A stretch of DNA of 64,000 nt from Oligoflexia bacterium. Lineage in GTDB: Bacteria; Bdellovibrionota; Bdellovibrionia; JABDDW01. The notes below the pieces were generated by a model. The model was not told the DNA's origin, ran no database searches, and saw only the letters and a program-made list of their open reading frames with translations. The DNA lies in the NCBI GenBank assembly GCA_034439615.1, contig JAWXAT010000036.1, positions 62,001 to 126,000 of the forward strand, written 5' to 3'. Made by a program: the position numbers and the translations under genes. Shown here piece after piece: positions 18,580-27,710 of this stretch (within the stretch, counting starts at the first letter, position 1; every line of letters starts with the position of its first letter).

Positions 18580-20480
18580 ATCTCGCAAGATTCCCCGCCT
18601 ACTTTTTTTAGAATCTTTTCTAAACTAACTAAAGCCTCTTTAAAGCCGCGGCCTTTTTCAAGATGCCCCTGCCAAATTTCAGGAATAAACCCTACATCTA
18701 GTTTAGAGAGCAATGTGAAAATATGTTCAAAATCAATATCACCTTGGCCAATTTGTAAACCCTCTTGGGTTGCACCTTTGCCATCAGAAATATGCAGGTA
18801 GTGAACATGATCCAAAATTTTCTTAGTGAAATCAGAGAGTGTCACGCCCGCATGGTTGCAATAGAGTTGCGCATGAGACGTATCATAGCAAATTCCCCAT
18901 TTCATATCGCCAGCGAACTGTGCGATTTCACCAGCGTCCATGAATATAGTATTGTACCACTGCCCGCCAAAATACCAAGGCAGTGGCGGCATGTTTTCTA
19001 CCAAGAGCTGTACACCTTCTGAATTGATAGATTTTAAGTTCTTCTTTAAAAGTTTATATTGATCTTCTTTGTTAGACAGTGTGGCTTTTTTAAAATGTCC
19101 ACCCGGGTGAACGACCACTCGAGGGCCACGGGGGTCTTTCATCCCTTTAAAGTTCACAGCTAGATCACGAGCCAGGGCAATGGTTCTCTGAAGCATCTCG
19201 AGGCTGTACTCAGTTACGCTTGAATCTTGAGAACTAAAATCGATAAGCTGGTCTTTAAAATACTCTGGGGCATGTACCACCAAATCTTGTTCATGAACGT
19301 GTTGATGATTAGATTCATAGCCGACAAGATCACGCCAGGTCAGATGAATTTCAATTAAATCTGGTTTAAGATCTAAAAATTCATTGTAGTCGTTAAGACG
19401 ACCAACGATACCCCAAGTTTTTTTGATGTCGTATTTTTGCACTCGTTGAGTTTCAGAATTTTCTAAGACGTCAAAAAAGAGATAATCATCTTTTTTAAGA
19501 TCTCCCTTTATTTTTTTACCGATAAATTTGCCAATTTCAAGTGGAGACACTCCCTTAGCTGGTGACTTAACATCTAAGTGTTCAGCCGTTAATAGAGTCC
19601 CCGCTTTAAGATCAAAAGCAGCTACTAAAGATTTTGCTAATGTAATTCTGTTATTTTTTTCACCTTGATTATAGTTTTTCGCTGGAAGCCCCAGACTCTC
19701 TTCCACTTTTCGAACATCGGCTACCATTCGTCCAAAATCTTCTATGGTCAAAGAAGAGCTGTGATCTGGTCCGGTTTGATCTACATCCCGTGTGATATGG
19801 CGTTCAATGATCATCGCACCAAGTGCTACTGCAGTTAAAGTGGGCACATATCCACGCTCATGACCTGAGTAACCAACTTTTATACCAGTCTTTTTTTCTA
19901 AAACTGGAATGTACTTTAAATTGATATCACCAGGAGATGCTGGGTAAGTACTATTGCAATGCAAAAGAGAAAAATCGGCATTTTTTGATTTAAGAAAATC
20001 TACAACCTGTAAGATTTCTTTTTCATTAGACATACCTGTAGACAAAATCATGGGCAAATCAAAACCAGCTACCACTTCTAGAAGAGGTAACGATGTAAAA
20101 TCAGGAGAGCCTATTTTAAATAATTTTACTCCAAGATCTTTGAGAAAATACGCTGACTTTTTATCAAATGGGGTTGCAAAAAAATCGACAGTAAATTGTT
20201 TTGAATAATCAAACAATTCTTTAACATCGTCATAAGTAAGATGAGCTTTTTTTAATTCATGAAGTATATATTGAGTGCCCTGTTCAGCTTTAAGTGGATC
20301 ATCCAAAACAGCTTTTGTGTAGACAGCTTCAAGATCACGCACTTGAATTTTTACGCCATTAGCCCCGGCTTCAACAGCAGCTTTGATGAGCTTTTTGGCT
20401 TCACCAAGATTACCATTATGATTAATCCCTACCTCTGCAATGATGTAGACGCCCTTAAAGGTTTTAAAAAGGCTACTCAC
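18570..20480 (-). CDS. NeuB/PseI-type nonulosonate synthase fused to a sugar isomerase-like TIM barrel
   Basis: A 636-aa two-part protein. Residues 1-345 are a sialic-acid-synthase family enzyme: IIAEVGINHNG, KIQVRD, ATPFDKKSA, KIGSPDF, LLHCNSTYPA, GYSGHERG and IERHITRD, followed by a SAF/antifreeze-like domain at about 280-340. Such enzymes condense phosphoenolpyruvate with a six-carbon amino sugar to give a nine-carbon nonulosonic acid. Residues 346-636 form a second barrel of the xylose-isomerase/AP-endonuclease-2 type with likely metal ligands in VENMPP, CYDTSHAQ, LHISDG and PEIWQGH. Ordinary synthases end near 345 residues. The start is GTG 20480, overlapping the dehydratase stop by 4 nt. 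A matching CMP-sugar synthetase lies at 24511-25209. Confidence 0.85.
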   Translation of the reverse strand: MSSLFKTFKGVYIIAEVGINHNGNLGEAKKLIKAAVEAGANGVKIQVRDLEAVYTKAVLDDPLKAEQGTQYILHELKKAHLTYDDVKELFDYSKQFTVDFFATPFDKKSAYFLKDLGVKLFKIGSPDFTSLPLLEVVAGFDLPMILSTGMSNEKEILQVVDFLKSKNADFSLLHCNSTYPASPGDINLKYIPVLEKKTGIKVGYSGHERGYVPTLTAVALGAMIIERHITRDVDQTGPDHSSSLTIEDFGRMVADVRKVEESLGLPAKNYNQGEKNNRITLAKSLVAAFDLKAGTLLTAEHLDVKSPAKGVSPLEIGKFIGKKIKGDLKKDDYLFFDVLENSETQRVQKYDIKKTWGIVGRLNDYNEFLDLKPDLIEIHLTWRDLVGYESNHQHVHEQDLVVHAPEYFKDQLIDFSSQDSSVTEYSLEMLQRTIALARDLAVNFKGMKDPRGPRVVVHPGGHFKKATLSNKEDQYKLLKKNLKSINSEGVQLLVENMPPLPWYFGGQWYNTIFMDAGEIAQFAGDMKWGICYDTSHAQLYCNHAGVTLSDFTKKILDHVHYLHISDGKGATQEGLQIGQGDIDFEHIFTLLSKLDVGFIPEIWQGHLEKGRGFKEALVSLEKILKKVGGESCEIHK

Positions 20481-21454
20481 TTTTGAGTCTCCTTTTTTTG
20501 TAAAGCGAGCTCATGATCAACCATGATTTTAAACATCTGACTAAAACTCGTTTTTGGAGACCAGTTTATTTTAGCTTTGGTGTTTTCAATATCCACACAA
20601 ATTTCTGGAGCTTCAAAAGGCCTGAACAATGTAGGGTCAACACGCACATATTTATCATAATCAAGATCAAGCAGTTCAAGAGCTTGGCGAGCAATGGATT
20701 CAATAGAATGACTAACGCCCGATGCGATAATTAAATCTTCAGGCTCTGACATGTGCAACATTTTGTGAACAGCTTCCATATAATCCGGAGCGTAACCCCA
20801 GTCGCGAATCAGCTGAGTGTTACCGATGACCAATTGATCTTCGATACCCAACTTAATACGCGCCGCCGTTCGAACTATTTTTTTACATAAGAAATTTTCA
20901 TGGCGTCTTTCAGACTCATGGTTAAACAAAATTCCATTTACCGCATAGAGCCCGTAATTTTGTCGGTAAGATTTTACCATGTTGTGCGCAAACGCCTTAC
21001 TACAGCCATAGGGATTATGAGGTGCTAAGATTGATTTTTCAGTTAATTTTTCTTTGAGGGCTGGATAAAAAATTTCACTGCTTGAGGCCTGAAAAAATTT
21101 AATTTTTCGATTAAGCCTGGCGATGGCTTCTAAAAAATAACAAGGCAGGATTCCTGAAGCTTGAAATGTTTCATCTAACATTTCCCAAGATTTACCCACG
21201 TATGTTTGGCCGGCAAAATTATACACTTCATCGGGTTGCACTGAATCAATAACTTCAGATACAGAGTGCAAATCATAGGTGCAGTAGCGCATCTCGATTT
21301 TTTTATAGATATGTTTTGTATTGTCAGTGGGTTTTGTAGCAGGGTCTCGCGTGAGCCCTATAATTCGATAGTCTTTTTTTAAAAGAAGTTCCGCAAGATA
21401 TGATCCATCTTGGCCATTAATTCCTGTAATAAGCGCAGTCTTTTTATTCATCAT
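20477..21454 (-). CDS. gmd: GDP-mannose 4,6-dehydratase-like SDR enzyme
   Basis: A 325-aa extended short-chain dehydrogenase with the N-terminal NAD(P)-binding motif TGINGQDGSYLAELLL, which is close to the classic GMD start. FQASSSEIF and YGCSK supply the Ser-Ser-Glu and Tyr-x-x-x-Lys active-site residues, and NHESERRHENFLCKKI is a GMD-typical segment. GMD converts GDP-mannose to GDP-4-keto-6-deoxymannose, the precursor of GDP-fucose, rhamnose, perosamine and related sugars. No fucose synthase or perosamine synthase is unambiguous here, though two aminotransferases and several epimerases are nearby. A stem-loop lies directly before its start. It is probably cotranscribed with the upstream O-antigen ligase gene and the downstream NeuB-type fusion. 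Confidence 0.85.
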   Translation of the reverse strand: MMNKKTALITGINGQDGSYLAELLLKKDYRIIGLTRDPATKPTDNTKHIYKKIEMRYCTYDLHSVSEVIDSVQPDEVYNFAGQTYVGKSWEMLDETFQASGILPCYFLEAIARLNRKIKFFQASSSEIFYPALKEKLTEKSILAPHNPYGCSKAFAHNMVKSYRQNYGLYAVNGILFNHESERRHENFLCKKIVRTAARIKLGIEDQLVIGNTQLIRDWGYAPDYMEAVHKMLHMSEPEDLIIASGVSHSIESIARQALELLDLDYDKYVRVDPTLFRPFEAPEICVDIENTKAKINWSPKTSFSQMFKIMVDHELALQKKETQK

Positions 21455-21455
21455 A

Positions 21456-21484
21456 TAGGCTCTTTTTCACTCGCAAAGAGCCTA
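21456..21484 (-). other. Intercistronic stem-loop before gmd
   Basis: TAGGCTCTTT (21456-21465) and AAAGAGCCTA (21475-21484) form a perfect 10-bp stem around a 9-nt loop. It sits between the O-antigen ligase stop and the gmd start on the minus strand. On that strand the stem ends 1 nt before ATG and includes AAGAG, the only ribosome-binding-like sequence for gmd. No T-run follows, so I prefer translational control or RNA processing to termination. Confidence 0.5.
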
Positions 21485-21494
21485 CCAGAACGTA

Positions 21495-22841
21495 CTATGA
21501 GGATCCATGTAATTTTTTTGATTTTACCGCCAGCGCTGAACTGATTGCGAGCAATATAAGAAAACTTCTAACAGGGCCTTCAAGACCTACGTTAAAGGCA
21601 CCATAAATCATCTGCCCGTATATAGCCCACCCAGTCCATGTCCAACCTTCTTTAAACAAAAGCCAGCAAACCAAAACATGTAGAATAAAAAATAAAACGC
21701 CGATGATCCCTATGCGTGCTAGCGCATTAATGTAGCTGTTGTGTGGGCCAGAGATGGGCGCTCGACATTCTGGGTATTTTGGCAGACAGCCATCGTTAGG
21801 TAAATATTTTCCAAAACCATCATAAACCCTGTAGACAACCTGATCTTGAAATCCAATTCCTCCCACGGGATGAGATCTAAAAAGATCAAAAGCATCTTTC
21901 CACATGGCTGCTCTAAACATTTCCATACCAGAAGAATTTGTTTCACCTCTTTTTAGAGGGTCAACTTCTGTAATATCGGTCGCAACTTTTTCTGTGACAG
22001 GAGCTTTATTTACTAAATAATCTGCGTAATAAATCGGATATAAAACTGCTGAAACAGCGATGACAATCATCCAAAGCGCAAATCTACGCAGAAACAGAAA
22101 TCGCTTTTTATTATCAACAATACTTTTGAGCCCCACAAAAATAAGTGGAAGTGAAATGCCCACTAAAAGTGTGCGTTGCATGGTTGTAGCCATGGTTGTA
22201 CCAAAGGCAATTCCAATGAGGGCTATGATAACTAAACTCAGTTTTTTTTCTTTAGCCTCGGTCAAAGCTAAAATAAGAAAAGGGTAAAAAGGCACAAAGG
22301 GAATCATGAGGATAGAGAGCATGCCCGTGTAAAATACACCTAAGGTGAAGACGAAAATTATTAAGCTAGTTACAAAACTAAAAAAACATACTGTTTCAAT
22401 AATTTTTGAAATTTTAGGAATAAAAGAAAGCGAGAGGCACAAAAATAAATACCAACAAAATGCTGAGTTACGAATCGCAAGAATGGGGTTGGGCTTAAAA
22501 GTCATGGCTAGTCTCACTAAAGAAAAAATCAAAAGTGCTATAACCATCAGACTCAACGGATTTTTTAAAAGGCCTCTTAATTTATTTTTTGTAACAAAAA
22601 ATAAACCAAAAAAGCTCGCCAGGAGAAAATACTGTTCAAAAACAAACAACTTGATCTGAGAATTGGGAATGGCTCCTAGCTGCTTAAAAAACGAAAAATC
22701 CAAGCCAATATGTCCAAAGATATGGGCCCATATAAGAAAACCAAGGCTAATAACTAATGTATAAATGCCAAAACTTAATAGAAGGGGGTTTTTATAAAAA
22801 TCCATTAAATGCTTTTTGATTTTCAGCCATTCTTGTCTCAT
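21495..22841 (-). CDS. O-antigen ligase/polymerase-family membrane protein (Wzy_C type)
   Basis: A 448-aa protein with about eleven membrane helices and one long outer loop of about 100 residues between helices near residues 270-380. SGPHNSYINALARIGIIG at the end of that loop is the H-N-S-Y/L...G signature of the WaaL/Wzy_C family. These proteins join lipid-linked O-antigen to lipid A-core or polymerise repeat units at the outer face of the inner membrane. WaaL ligase and Wzy polymerase cannot be separated by motif alone. The gene is the first of a minus-strand group (ligase, gmd, NeuB fusion) and is divergent from the gene at 22946, with 104 nt between the starts. Confidence 0.8.
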   Translation of the reverse strand: MRQEWLKIKKHLMDFYKNPLLLSFGIYTLVISLGFLIWAHIFGHIGLDFSFFKQLGAIPNSQIKLFVFEQYFLLASFFGLFFVTKNKLRGLLKNPLSLMVIALLIFSLVRLAMTFKPNPILAIRNSAFCWYLFLCLSLSFIPKISKIIETVCFFSFVTSLIIFVFTLGVFYTGMLSILMIPFVPFYPFLILALTEAKEKKLSLVIIALIGIAFGTTMATTMQRTLLVGISLPLIFVGLKSIVDNKKRFLFLRRFALWMIVIAVSAVLYPIYYADYLVNKAPVTEKVATDITEVDPLKRGETNSSGMEMFRAAMWKDAFDLFRSHPVGGIGFQDQVVYRVYDGFGKYLPNDGCLPKYPECRAPISGPHNSYINALARIGIIGVLFFILHVLVCWLLFKEGWTWTGWAIYGQMIYGAFNVGLEGPVRSFLILLAISSALAVKSKKLHGSS

Positions 22842-22925
22842 TACTCTCTCCGTTTTCTAATATTTCATAGTAATTGACTGGTTTTGCAAAGAAGTTCAAT
22901 GTTTAATGTCTCTCAGAGAGGAATT

Positions 22926-22946
22926 ATGTTGAGTCGGGCTTTTTGA
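22926..22946 (+). CDS. Six-codon leader reading frame coupled to the next gene
   Basis: GAGAGGAATT directly precedes ATG 22926, which opens a tiny frame encoding MLSRAF. Its stop TGA (22944-22946) overlaps the downstream start ATG (22946-22948) as TGATG. The strong ribosome-binding site belongs to this mini-frame and not to the large gene, so reinitiation after the leader is the likely way the large gene is translated. Whether the peptide itself matters is unknown. Confidence 0.45.
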   Translation: MLSRAF

Positions 22947-24514
22947 TGTCGCATAAAGGGTTGATGATAAAAAAGCTCAAAAAAATTGCGCGTCGGTTTC
23001 TTGATATTACGAAGTTCAAAAAGCACCGTGCTTTGTTTGAAATATTTTTAGACACGGTGCCCCGAAAGATCCAGGTAAAAGCCAATGGAAAACGCGTAGG
23101 GCTCCTTTTAGATGTCAGTCATTATACTGCCGTTCCATGGTATGTAATCACCTTAGCATTTCTTTACAAATCCCGTGGATACGAACCCATTATTATTTGG
23201 GATGACATCCCCTACACCGACAAAGTTCGTAACAATGATCAAAACCGCGTTATTCGGAAAACCCTCTCGAGTTTGTCCGATGATTTTGAAATTATTAAAC
23301 TCAGTGATTTTGAAAAGCATCCCCTTGATCAAAAAGATTCAAAAGAAATAGAAAGACTCTGTCATGTTTATCTGGTCTCTCGTTTTAGAAGTTCCGTACC
23401 TCATGAAGGTTGGAAGCCCTACCGCGATAAGTTAAAAAAGACATTGAGTGAGAATCTTTCTCGAGTGAAAAGCCTCATGGCCCAGAATTCTTTTGATCAC
23501 CTGGTTTTGCAAGGCGGACTCTGGGGAAACACTTCCTTGTTTTTTTGGGAGGCCCATCGCCATGGAATACGAGCAGCAACTCATGATTCAGGTTTTGGAA
23601 TTATCTACACCGCCGTAGACGGCATCGCCGCCCACCAACCCGATGTTGCAAAAATTTTCGATTTAGATGTTTTTGGAGATCATGAATCTCTTGAGCGTAA
23701 GAAAATATTAGAGTTGGCAAAACAAGAATTACAACATCGCATGCAAGCAACTGAAAAAAACGGTGGAACCCTTGACGACCAGAAATTTCAAAAACAGGTA
23801 TATAATAAATCAAACACCTTCTCTTGTGATGTTCTTATTCCTCTCAACGTTGACTACGATGCTGCAGCTCTTGGAAAACAAACTTTTTTTGACAACCCCT
23901 TCCAATGGCTTATGGAGACATTAGATTTTTTGATAAAAAACACCTCAGCCACTATTGGAGTGAGGCAACACCCTGTAGAGCGCAATCCATTTTATAAAGC
24001 AAAACATGATTTAAAATTAGAAATCGAACGTGCGTTTCCCGGAAACACACGCATTCGATTTATTTCTGCCGACGAAGATGTAAACACCTATAACTTGATC
24101 GAGACATCACGGCTTACTTTGCCACTCTCCTCCACCACAGGCATTGAAGCCGCCACTTTTGGAAAACGCGTGATCATTGCCAGCGATGCCTATTATTCTG
24201 ATTTTTCATTTGTTGAGAAGGCCACTTCAAAGACTGATTATTTTCAAAAAATCAGTCAATATTTAAAAAACCCTCAACCCCAATCGCAAAAGCAAATTGA
24301 AGAAGCCTTGTTGTGCTATTTCTCAGCTCAAGTGGCTAATCGTATTTTTTCACACTTCACCCCTCAACCACCCGATTATGCGCAATGGGTGAAAAAAGAT
24401 TTTTCAAATCTTTTCGCTGATACAAGTGTGCAATCAATGATTGACACCTTGAGTGATGGTGTTCCTGCCGTTGTGTGGCGCATGAAAGAAATTTTAGCAA
24501 AGGAGCTAAAATGA
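22946..24514 (+). CDS. Putative GT-B/capsule-synthesis-type protein of unknown specificity
   Basis: A 522-aa soluble protein. The N-terminal half has KRVGLLLDVSHYTAVPWYVI and WDDIPYTDKV. The C-terminal half has IGVRQHPVERNPFY and PLSSTTGIEAATFGKRVII, a donor-nucleotide-binding pattern like the capsule polysaccharide/CDP-glycerol-transferase GT-B families (an S.TG.EA.. block). The gene at 62035-63660 shows the same logic (KPHPAG, then GTAAHEFAYAGVP). The start is chosen at ATG 22946 because of the TGATG coupling with the leader frame; ATG 22964 is another option. Its stop overlaps the CMP-sugar synthetase start by 4 nt, which ties it to nonulosonic acid metabolism, perhaps as the transferase (inference). 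Confidence 0.55.
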   Translation: MSHKGLMIKKLKKIARRFLDITKFKKHRALFEIFLDTVPRKIQVKANGKRVGLLLDVSHYTAVPWYVITLAFLYKSRGYEPIIIWDDIPYTDKVRNNDQNRVIRKTLSSLSDDFEIIKLSDFEKHPLDQKDSKEIERLCHVYLVSRFRSSVPHEGWKPYRDKLKKTLSENLSRVKSLMAQNSFDHLVLQGGLWGNTSLFFWEAHRHGIRAATHDSGFGIIYTAVDGIAAHQPDVAKIFDLDVFGDHESLERKKILELAKQELQHRMQATEKNGGTLDDQKFQKQVYNKSNTFSCDVLIPLNVDYDAAALGKQTFFDNPFQWLMETLDFLIKNTSATIGVRQHPVERNPFYKAKHDLKLEIERAFPGNTRIRFISADEDVNTYNLIETSRLTLPLSSTTGIEAATFGKRVIIASDAYYSDFSFVEKATSKTDYFQKISQYLKNPQPQSQKQIEEALLCYFSAQVANRIFSHFTPQPPDYAQWVKKDFSNLFADTSVQSMIDTLSDGVPAVVWRMKEILAKELK

Positions 24515-25209
24515 TCCAAGGTAAACGCATTCTTGGTGTGATGATTGCCAGAGGTGGATCCAAAGGTCTGCCCCGTAAAAATCTCAAGCTTGCAGGCGGA
24601 AAACCTTTGATAGCTTGGACTATCGAAGTCGCCAAAAAATCTAAATATCTAGACCGATTCGTGCTCTCCTCTGAAGATTTAGAAATCATTGAGGTTGCTA
24701 AAAAATGGGGTTGTGAAGTTCCATTTGTACGTCCCATGGAGCTAGCCGATGACAATGTCCCCGGAGTAGACACTGTCGTGCATGCCGTAAAGACATTGCC
24801 TGGCTTTGATTACGTGGTCATGTTGCAGCCCACATCACCACTGAGAACTGTTGATGATCTTGATGACTGTATTAAATATTGCGTTGAGCGTGAAGCCAAT
24901 GTCTGCGCTTCAGTGACGGACCCAGAGAAACCACCCCATTGGGTTTTTAAAATGGATGGAAATAATATTTTGCATCCCATCATTGATGGAGCCAACAGCC
25001 TCCCTCAATACCGACAGATCTTGCCTAAGGCCTATCTTTTAAATGGAGCCATGTTTATGGCGCGCACGGATTGGCTCCTCAAACACAAAAAATTTCTGAC
25101 CGATGAAACTTTGGGCTATATGATGCCGCGGTCGCGATCTATCGATGTCGATACAGACATGGATTGGATGATGCTGGAAGTGCTGCTTCAAAAGGACAAG
25201 AACTTATAA
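24511..25209 (+). CDS. CMP-nonulosonate cytidylyltransferase (NeuA/PseF/LegF-like)
   Basis: A 232-aa protein with the N-terminal CTP-binding motif VMIARGGSKGLPRKNLK, then LQPTSPLR and the C-terminal SIDVDTDMDW. All three are family signatures of acylneuraminate cytidylyltransferases, which activate a nine-carbon acid with CTP to give the CMP-sugar donor. Its natural partner in the window is the NeuB-type fusion at 18570-20480. The ATG at 24511 overlaps the upstream stop as ATGA and follows GGAG. The frame is open 12 codons upstream, but those lie in the previous gene. Which nonulosonic acid is used (sialic, legionaminic, pseudaminic or other) cannot be fixed, because the earlier pathway steps are not evident. 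Confidence 0.85.
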   Translation: MIQGKRILGVMIARGGSKGLPRKNLKLAGGKPLIAWTIEVAKKSKYLDRFVLSSEDLEIIEVAKKWGCEVPFVRPMELADDNVPGVDTVVHAVKTLPGFDYVVMLQPTSPLRTVDDLDDCIKYCVEREANVCASVTDPEKPPHWVFKMDGNNILHPIIDGANSLPQYRQILPKAYLLNGAMFMARTDWLLKHKKFLTDETLGYMMPRSRSIDVDTDMDWMMLEVLLQKDKNL

Positions 25210-25260
25210 AGTTCGACGTTCAGCAAATTGTCAACTAAAGTGGGTGATATTTAAGATTTA

Positions 25261-26691
25261 ATGAAACTACGAATTCTACTCAGAAATGCAGTTACATTTA
25301 TTAATAAAAGGAGCCCCCTATTCATTCTGACGACCTCAGAGTCGGCTATGGGGGATACATGCGAAGCTATTTTTTATGGTACCGCCCATGCGCGGCGCAG
25401 CGGTAAAAAGATTTTACTCCTTCGTCGCTTTCGTTTTTTCGGTTATCCCAAAATTCCAATTGTAGAAATATATAATCTCCAATCACCTTATTCATTGAAT
25501 GGACCTTTAGGTAAACTCGCAACCTTTGTGGGTAACTTGTTCATTACACTTTTCTTCGGCCATATCACGGCCCTCTGGAATTACTTTTTGAGCAATGGCA
25601 AGAGGCTTTGTCTTTATATAGTTACAAGTTTTTTACATTTTGTAACAAATGGAAAAGTGCAGAAAAAACAATTCATCAAACGGTATTATAAAGATCTTTT
25701 TTTTGAAGTTTGCATTGGCGCCGAACTCATGGGAAATCCCAATTACCATAAGAATTTTAGCTGGGAAGCCACAAAAGCTTTTGATTGGGCAAATGAATAC
25801 GCCAATATTCCAAACTTTGTTTTACCTCCCAAAAAAGAAAAGCGAGCTAAAGAGCAATTAACACGTATGGGAATCGATAGTTGGTATGTTTGCCTCCATG
25901 CGCGCGAAGGGGGATTTCATGGAGATATGCAAAACGCACGCAATTCCAATATTATGAACTGCATTCCAGCCATCAAAGCCATTACTGAAGCTGGTGGTTG
26001 GGTTGTGCGAATGGGGGATCGATCTATGACTCCCTTACCTCAAATGCCGAGGGTTCTTGACTATCCCTTTTCCGAATTTAAATCCCAACCCATGGATCTT
26101 CACCTTGTTAAAAACTGCAAATTTGTAATCGCTGTGGGGGGTTCTTTTGTTGATATGGGTTCAAACCTTTTTGGAAAACAAACCGTAAGCATCGGCGCTG
26201 TCGAACTGATTCAAACTCCTATGCCTCAGAAAAACACGCTAGTGATACCAAAACATGTATTCTCAAAAAAACAGGGCCGTTTTCTTTCTATCAAAGAACT
26301 ACTGGAAGAACCCCAAATGATTTTTGAGTCCACTGAGAAATACAGTCTCCAAGACAATACGCCTGAGGAGATCCTCGATGTCATTATTGAAACCATGTCC
26401 GCAGCCTTAGGCAAAGATCTTGAGTTCAGCCCCCTTCAACTGGAGTTTATCAAAAAACGGGATGAATCTATTCACAGCTACTTTGAGGCGGGGTTGCCCT
26501 CCAATTATGGGGTTGCCTATTTCTCAAGTGTTGAGTTTGACACCTATCATAAGTACCGAGTTGCATCAAGAATGATTGGAAATCAAGGCACCTTGGGAAA
26601 GAAGTATTTGGAGCAGAATTGGCACAAAGATCAGTTGCAAAAGGATTCTAGTAAAATATATCCTACAACCTTAAACGGTGAATTTAATTAA
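25261..26691 (+). CDS. Putative glycosyltransferase, TIGR04372 type
   Basis: A 476-aa protein. The central region WYVCLHAREGGF, then GGWVVRMGDRSMTPLP and KSQPMDLHL, followed by KFVIAVGGSFVDMGSNLFG, fits my memory of the TIGR04372 putative glycosyltransferase family, in which the same blocks (CLH.R, RMGD, DLHL) occur in the same order. The fold is probably GT-B-like; no donor is known. A 51-nt gap separates it from the CMP-sugar synthetase, and the next gene starts 17 nt downstream, so it is probably in the same operon. The C-terminal 90 residues have no recognisable motif. Confidence 0.7.
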   Translation: MKLRILLRNAVTFINKRSPLFILTTSESAMGDTCEAIFYGTAHARRSGKKILLLRRFRFFGYPKIPIVEIYNLQSPYSLNGPLGKLATFVGNLFITLFFGHITALWNYFLSNGKRLCLYIVTSFLHFVTNGKVQKKQFIKRYYKDLFFEVCIGAELMGNPNYHKNFSWEATKAFDWANEYANIPNFVLPPKKEKRAKEQLTRMGIDSWYVCLHAREGGFHGDMQNARNSNIMNCIPAIKAITEAGGWVVRMGDRSMTPLPQMPRVLDYPFSEFKSQPMDLHLVKNCKFVIAVGGSFVDMGSNLFGKQTVSIGAVELIQTPMPQKNTLVIPKHVFSKKQGRFLSIKELLEEPQMIFESTEKYSLQDNTPEEILDVIIETMSAALGKDLEFSPLQLEFIKKRDESIHSYFEAGLPSNYGVAYFSSVEFDTYHKYRVASRMIGNQGTLGKKYLEQNWHKDQLQKDSSKIYPTTLNGEFN

Positions 26692-26708
26692 TTCAAAGGA
26701 GAGTTTCG

Positions 26709-27710
26709 GTGGCTAAAAATATTCTTGTGACCGGTGGTGCGGGTTATGTAGGTTCTGTCTTGGTACCAAAACTTTTAGCCAAGGGTTATGCCGTCACTGT
26801 CTACGACCTGATGATCTACGGTGATGATACGTTGCCAAAACATCCAAAACTTAAAGTAGTAAAAGGTGATATTCGAGATACAGCTTTTTATTTCAAAAAT
26901 CTCACAGGCATAGATAGCGTGATACACTTAGCTTGTATTTCAAATGATCCAAGCTTTACTTTAAATCCAAATCTTAGCAAATCCATCAACTTTGATTGTT
27001 TCGAGCCCATGGTCAAAGCAACTCGGGAAGCAGGCGTTCAACGTTTTATTTATGCCTCTACAAGTTCTGTTTATGGTGTAAGTGATGCTCCTGAGGTGAC
27101 TGAAACTCATCCCTTAGTTCCACTTTCAGATTATAATAAGTTTAAAGGTTTGACTGAGCCTTTCTTACTCAAGTACCAGGCTTCTGATTTCACAACCGTC
27201 ATTATTCGCCCAGCAACTGTTTGTGGATACTCGCCTCGTACTCGACTTGATTTGTCGGTTAATATTTTGACAAATTTGGCTGTGAATAAAGGCAAGATTA
27301 CTGTTTTTGGTGGAGCACAAAAACGCCCCAGCATTCACGTAGATGACATTACTGATCTTTATCTTGAGCTTTTAGAAATGCCGAAAGAAAAAATCGCAGG
27401 CGAAACATTCAATGCGGGTTATCAAAATCACACCATCGCCGAATTGGCTCAGATGGTAAAAAAAGTTGTTGAACAAGAATTTCCAGAGATGGATCCCATC
27501 ACTATTGAAACTTCAACCAGTGATGATATGCGCTCATATCATGTGTCTTCAAAAAAGATTGCTGAGAAATTAGGTTTTACACCCAAGCGCTCTGTAGAAG
27601 ACGCTATTCGCGATCTGTGCAAAGCTTTTAAAGATAAGAAACTTCCCAATAGCCTTGACGATAGTCGTTATTTTAATATCAAGCGCATGACCGAAGTTAA
27701 TCTCGAGTAA
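26709..27710 (+). CDS. NAD-dependent nucleotide-sugar epimerase/dehydratase
   Basis: A 333-aa extended SDR protein with TGGAGYVGSVLVPKLL for the dinucleotide, YASTSSVYG for the catalytic Ser/Thr region and YNKFK (Tyr-x-x-x-Lys) intact. RPSIHVDDI and the substrate-binding segments are those of the GalE/RmlB-like family. The exact reaction (4-epimerisation, dehydration or 4-keto reduction) is not clear. The start is GTG 26709, preceded by AAAGGAGA with about 7 nt spacing. The gene ends in a 14-nt convergent overlap with the NUDIX gene. Confidence 0.8.
   Translation: MAKNILVTGGAGYVGSVLVPKLLAKGYAVTVYDLMIYGDDTLPKHPKLKVVKGDIRDTAFYFKNLTGIDSVIHLACISNDPSFTLNPNLSKSINFDCFEPMVKATREAGVQRFIYASTSSVYGVSDAPEVTETHPLVPLSDYNKFKGLTEPFLLKYQASDFTTVIIRPATVCGYSPRTRLDLSVNILTNLAVNKGKITVFGGAQKRPSIHVDDITDLYLELLEMPKEKIAGETFNAGYQNHTIAELAQMVKKVVEQEFPEMDPITIETSTSDDMRSYHVSSKKIAEKLGFTPKRSVEDAIRDLCKAFKDKKLPNSLDDSRYFNIKRMTEVNLE

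Noticed and set aside
24475-24510. Upstream in-frame extension of the CMP-sugar synthetase
   Set aside because: ATG 24511 has a GGAG ribosome-binding site and the ATGA coupling; the extension is the end of the previous gene.
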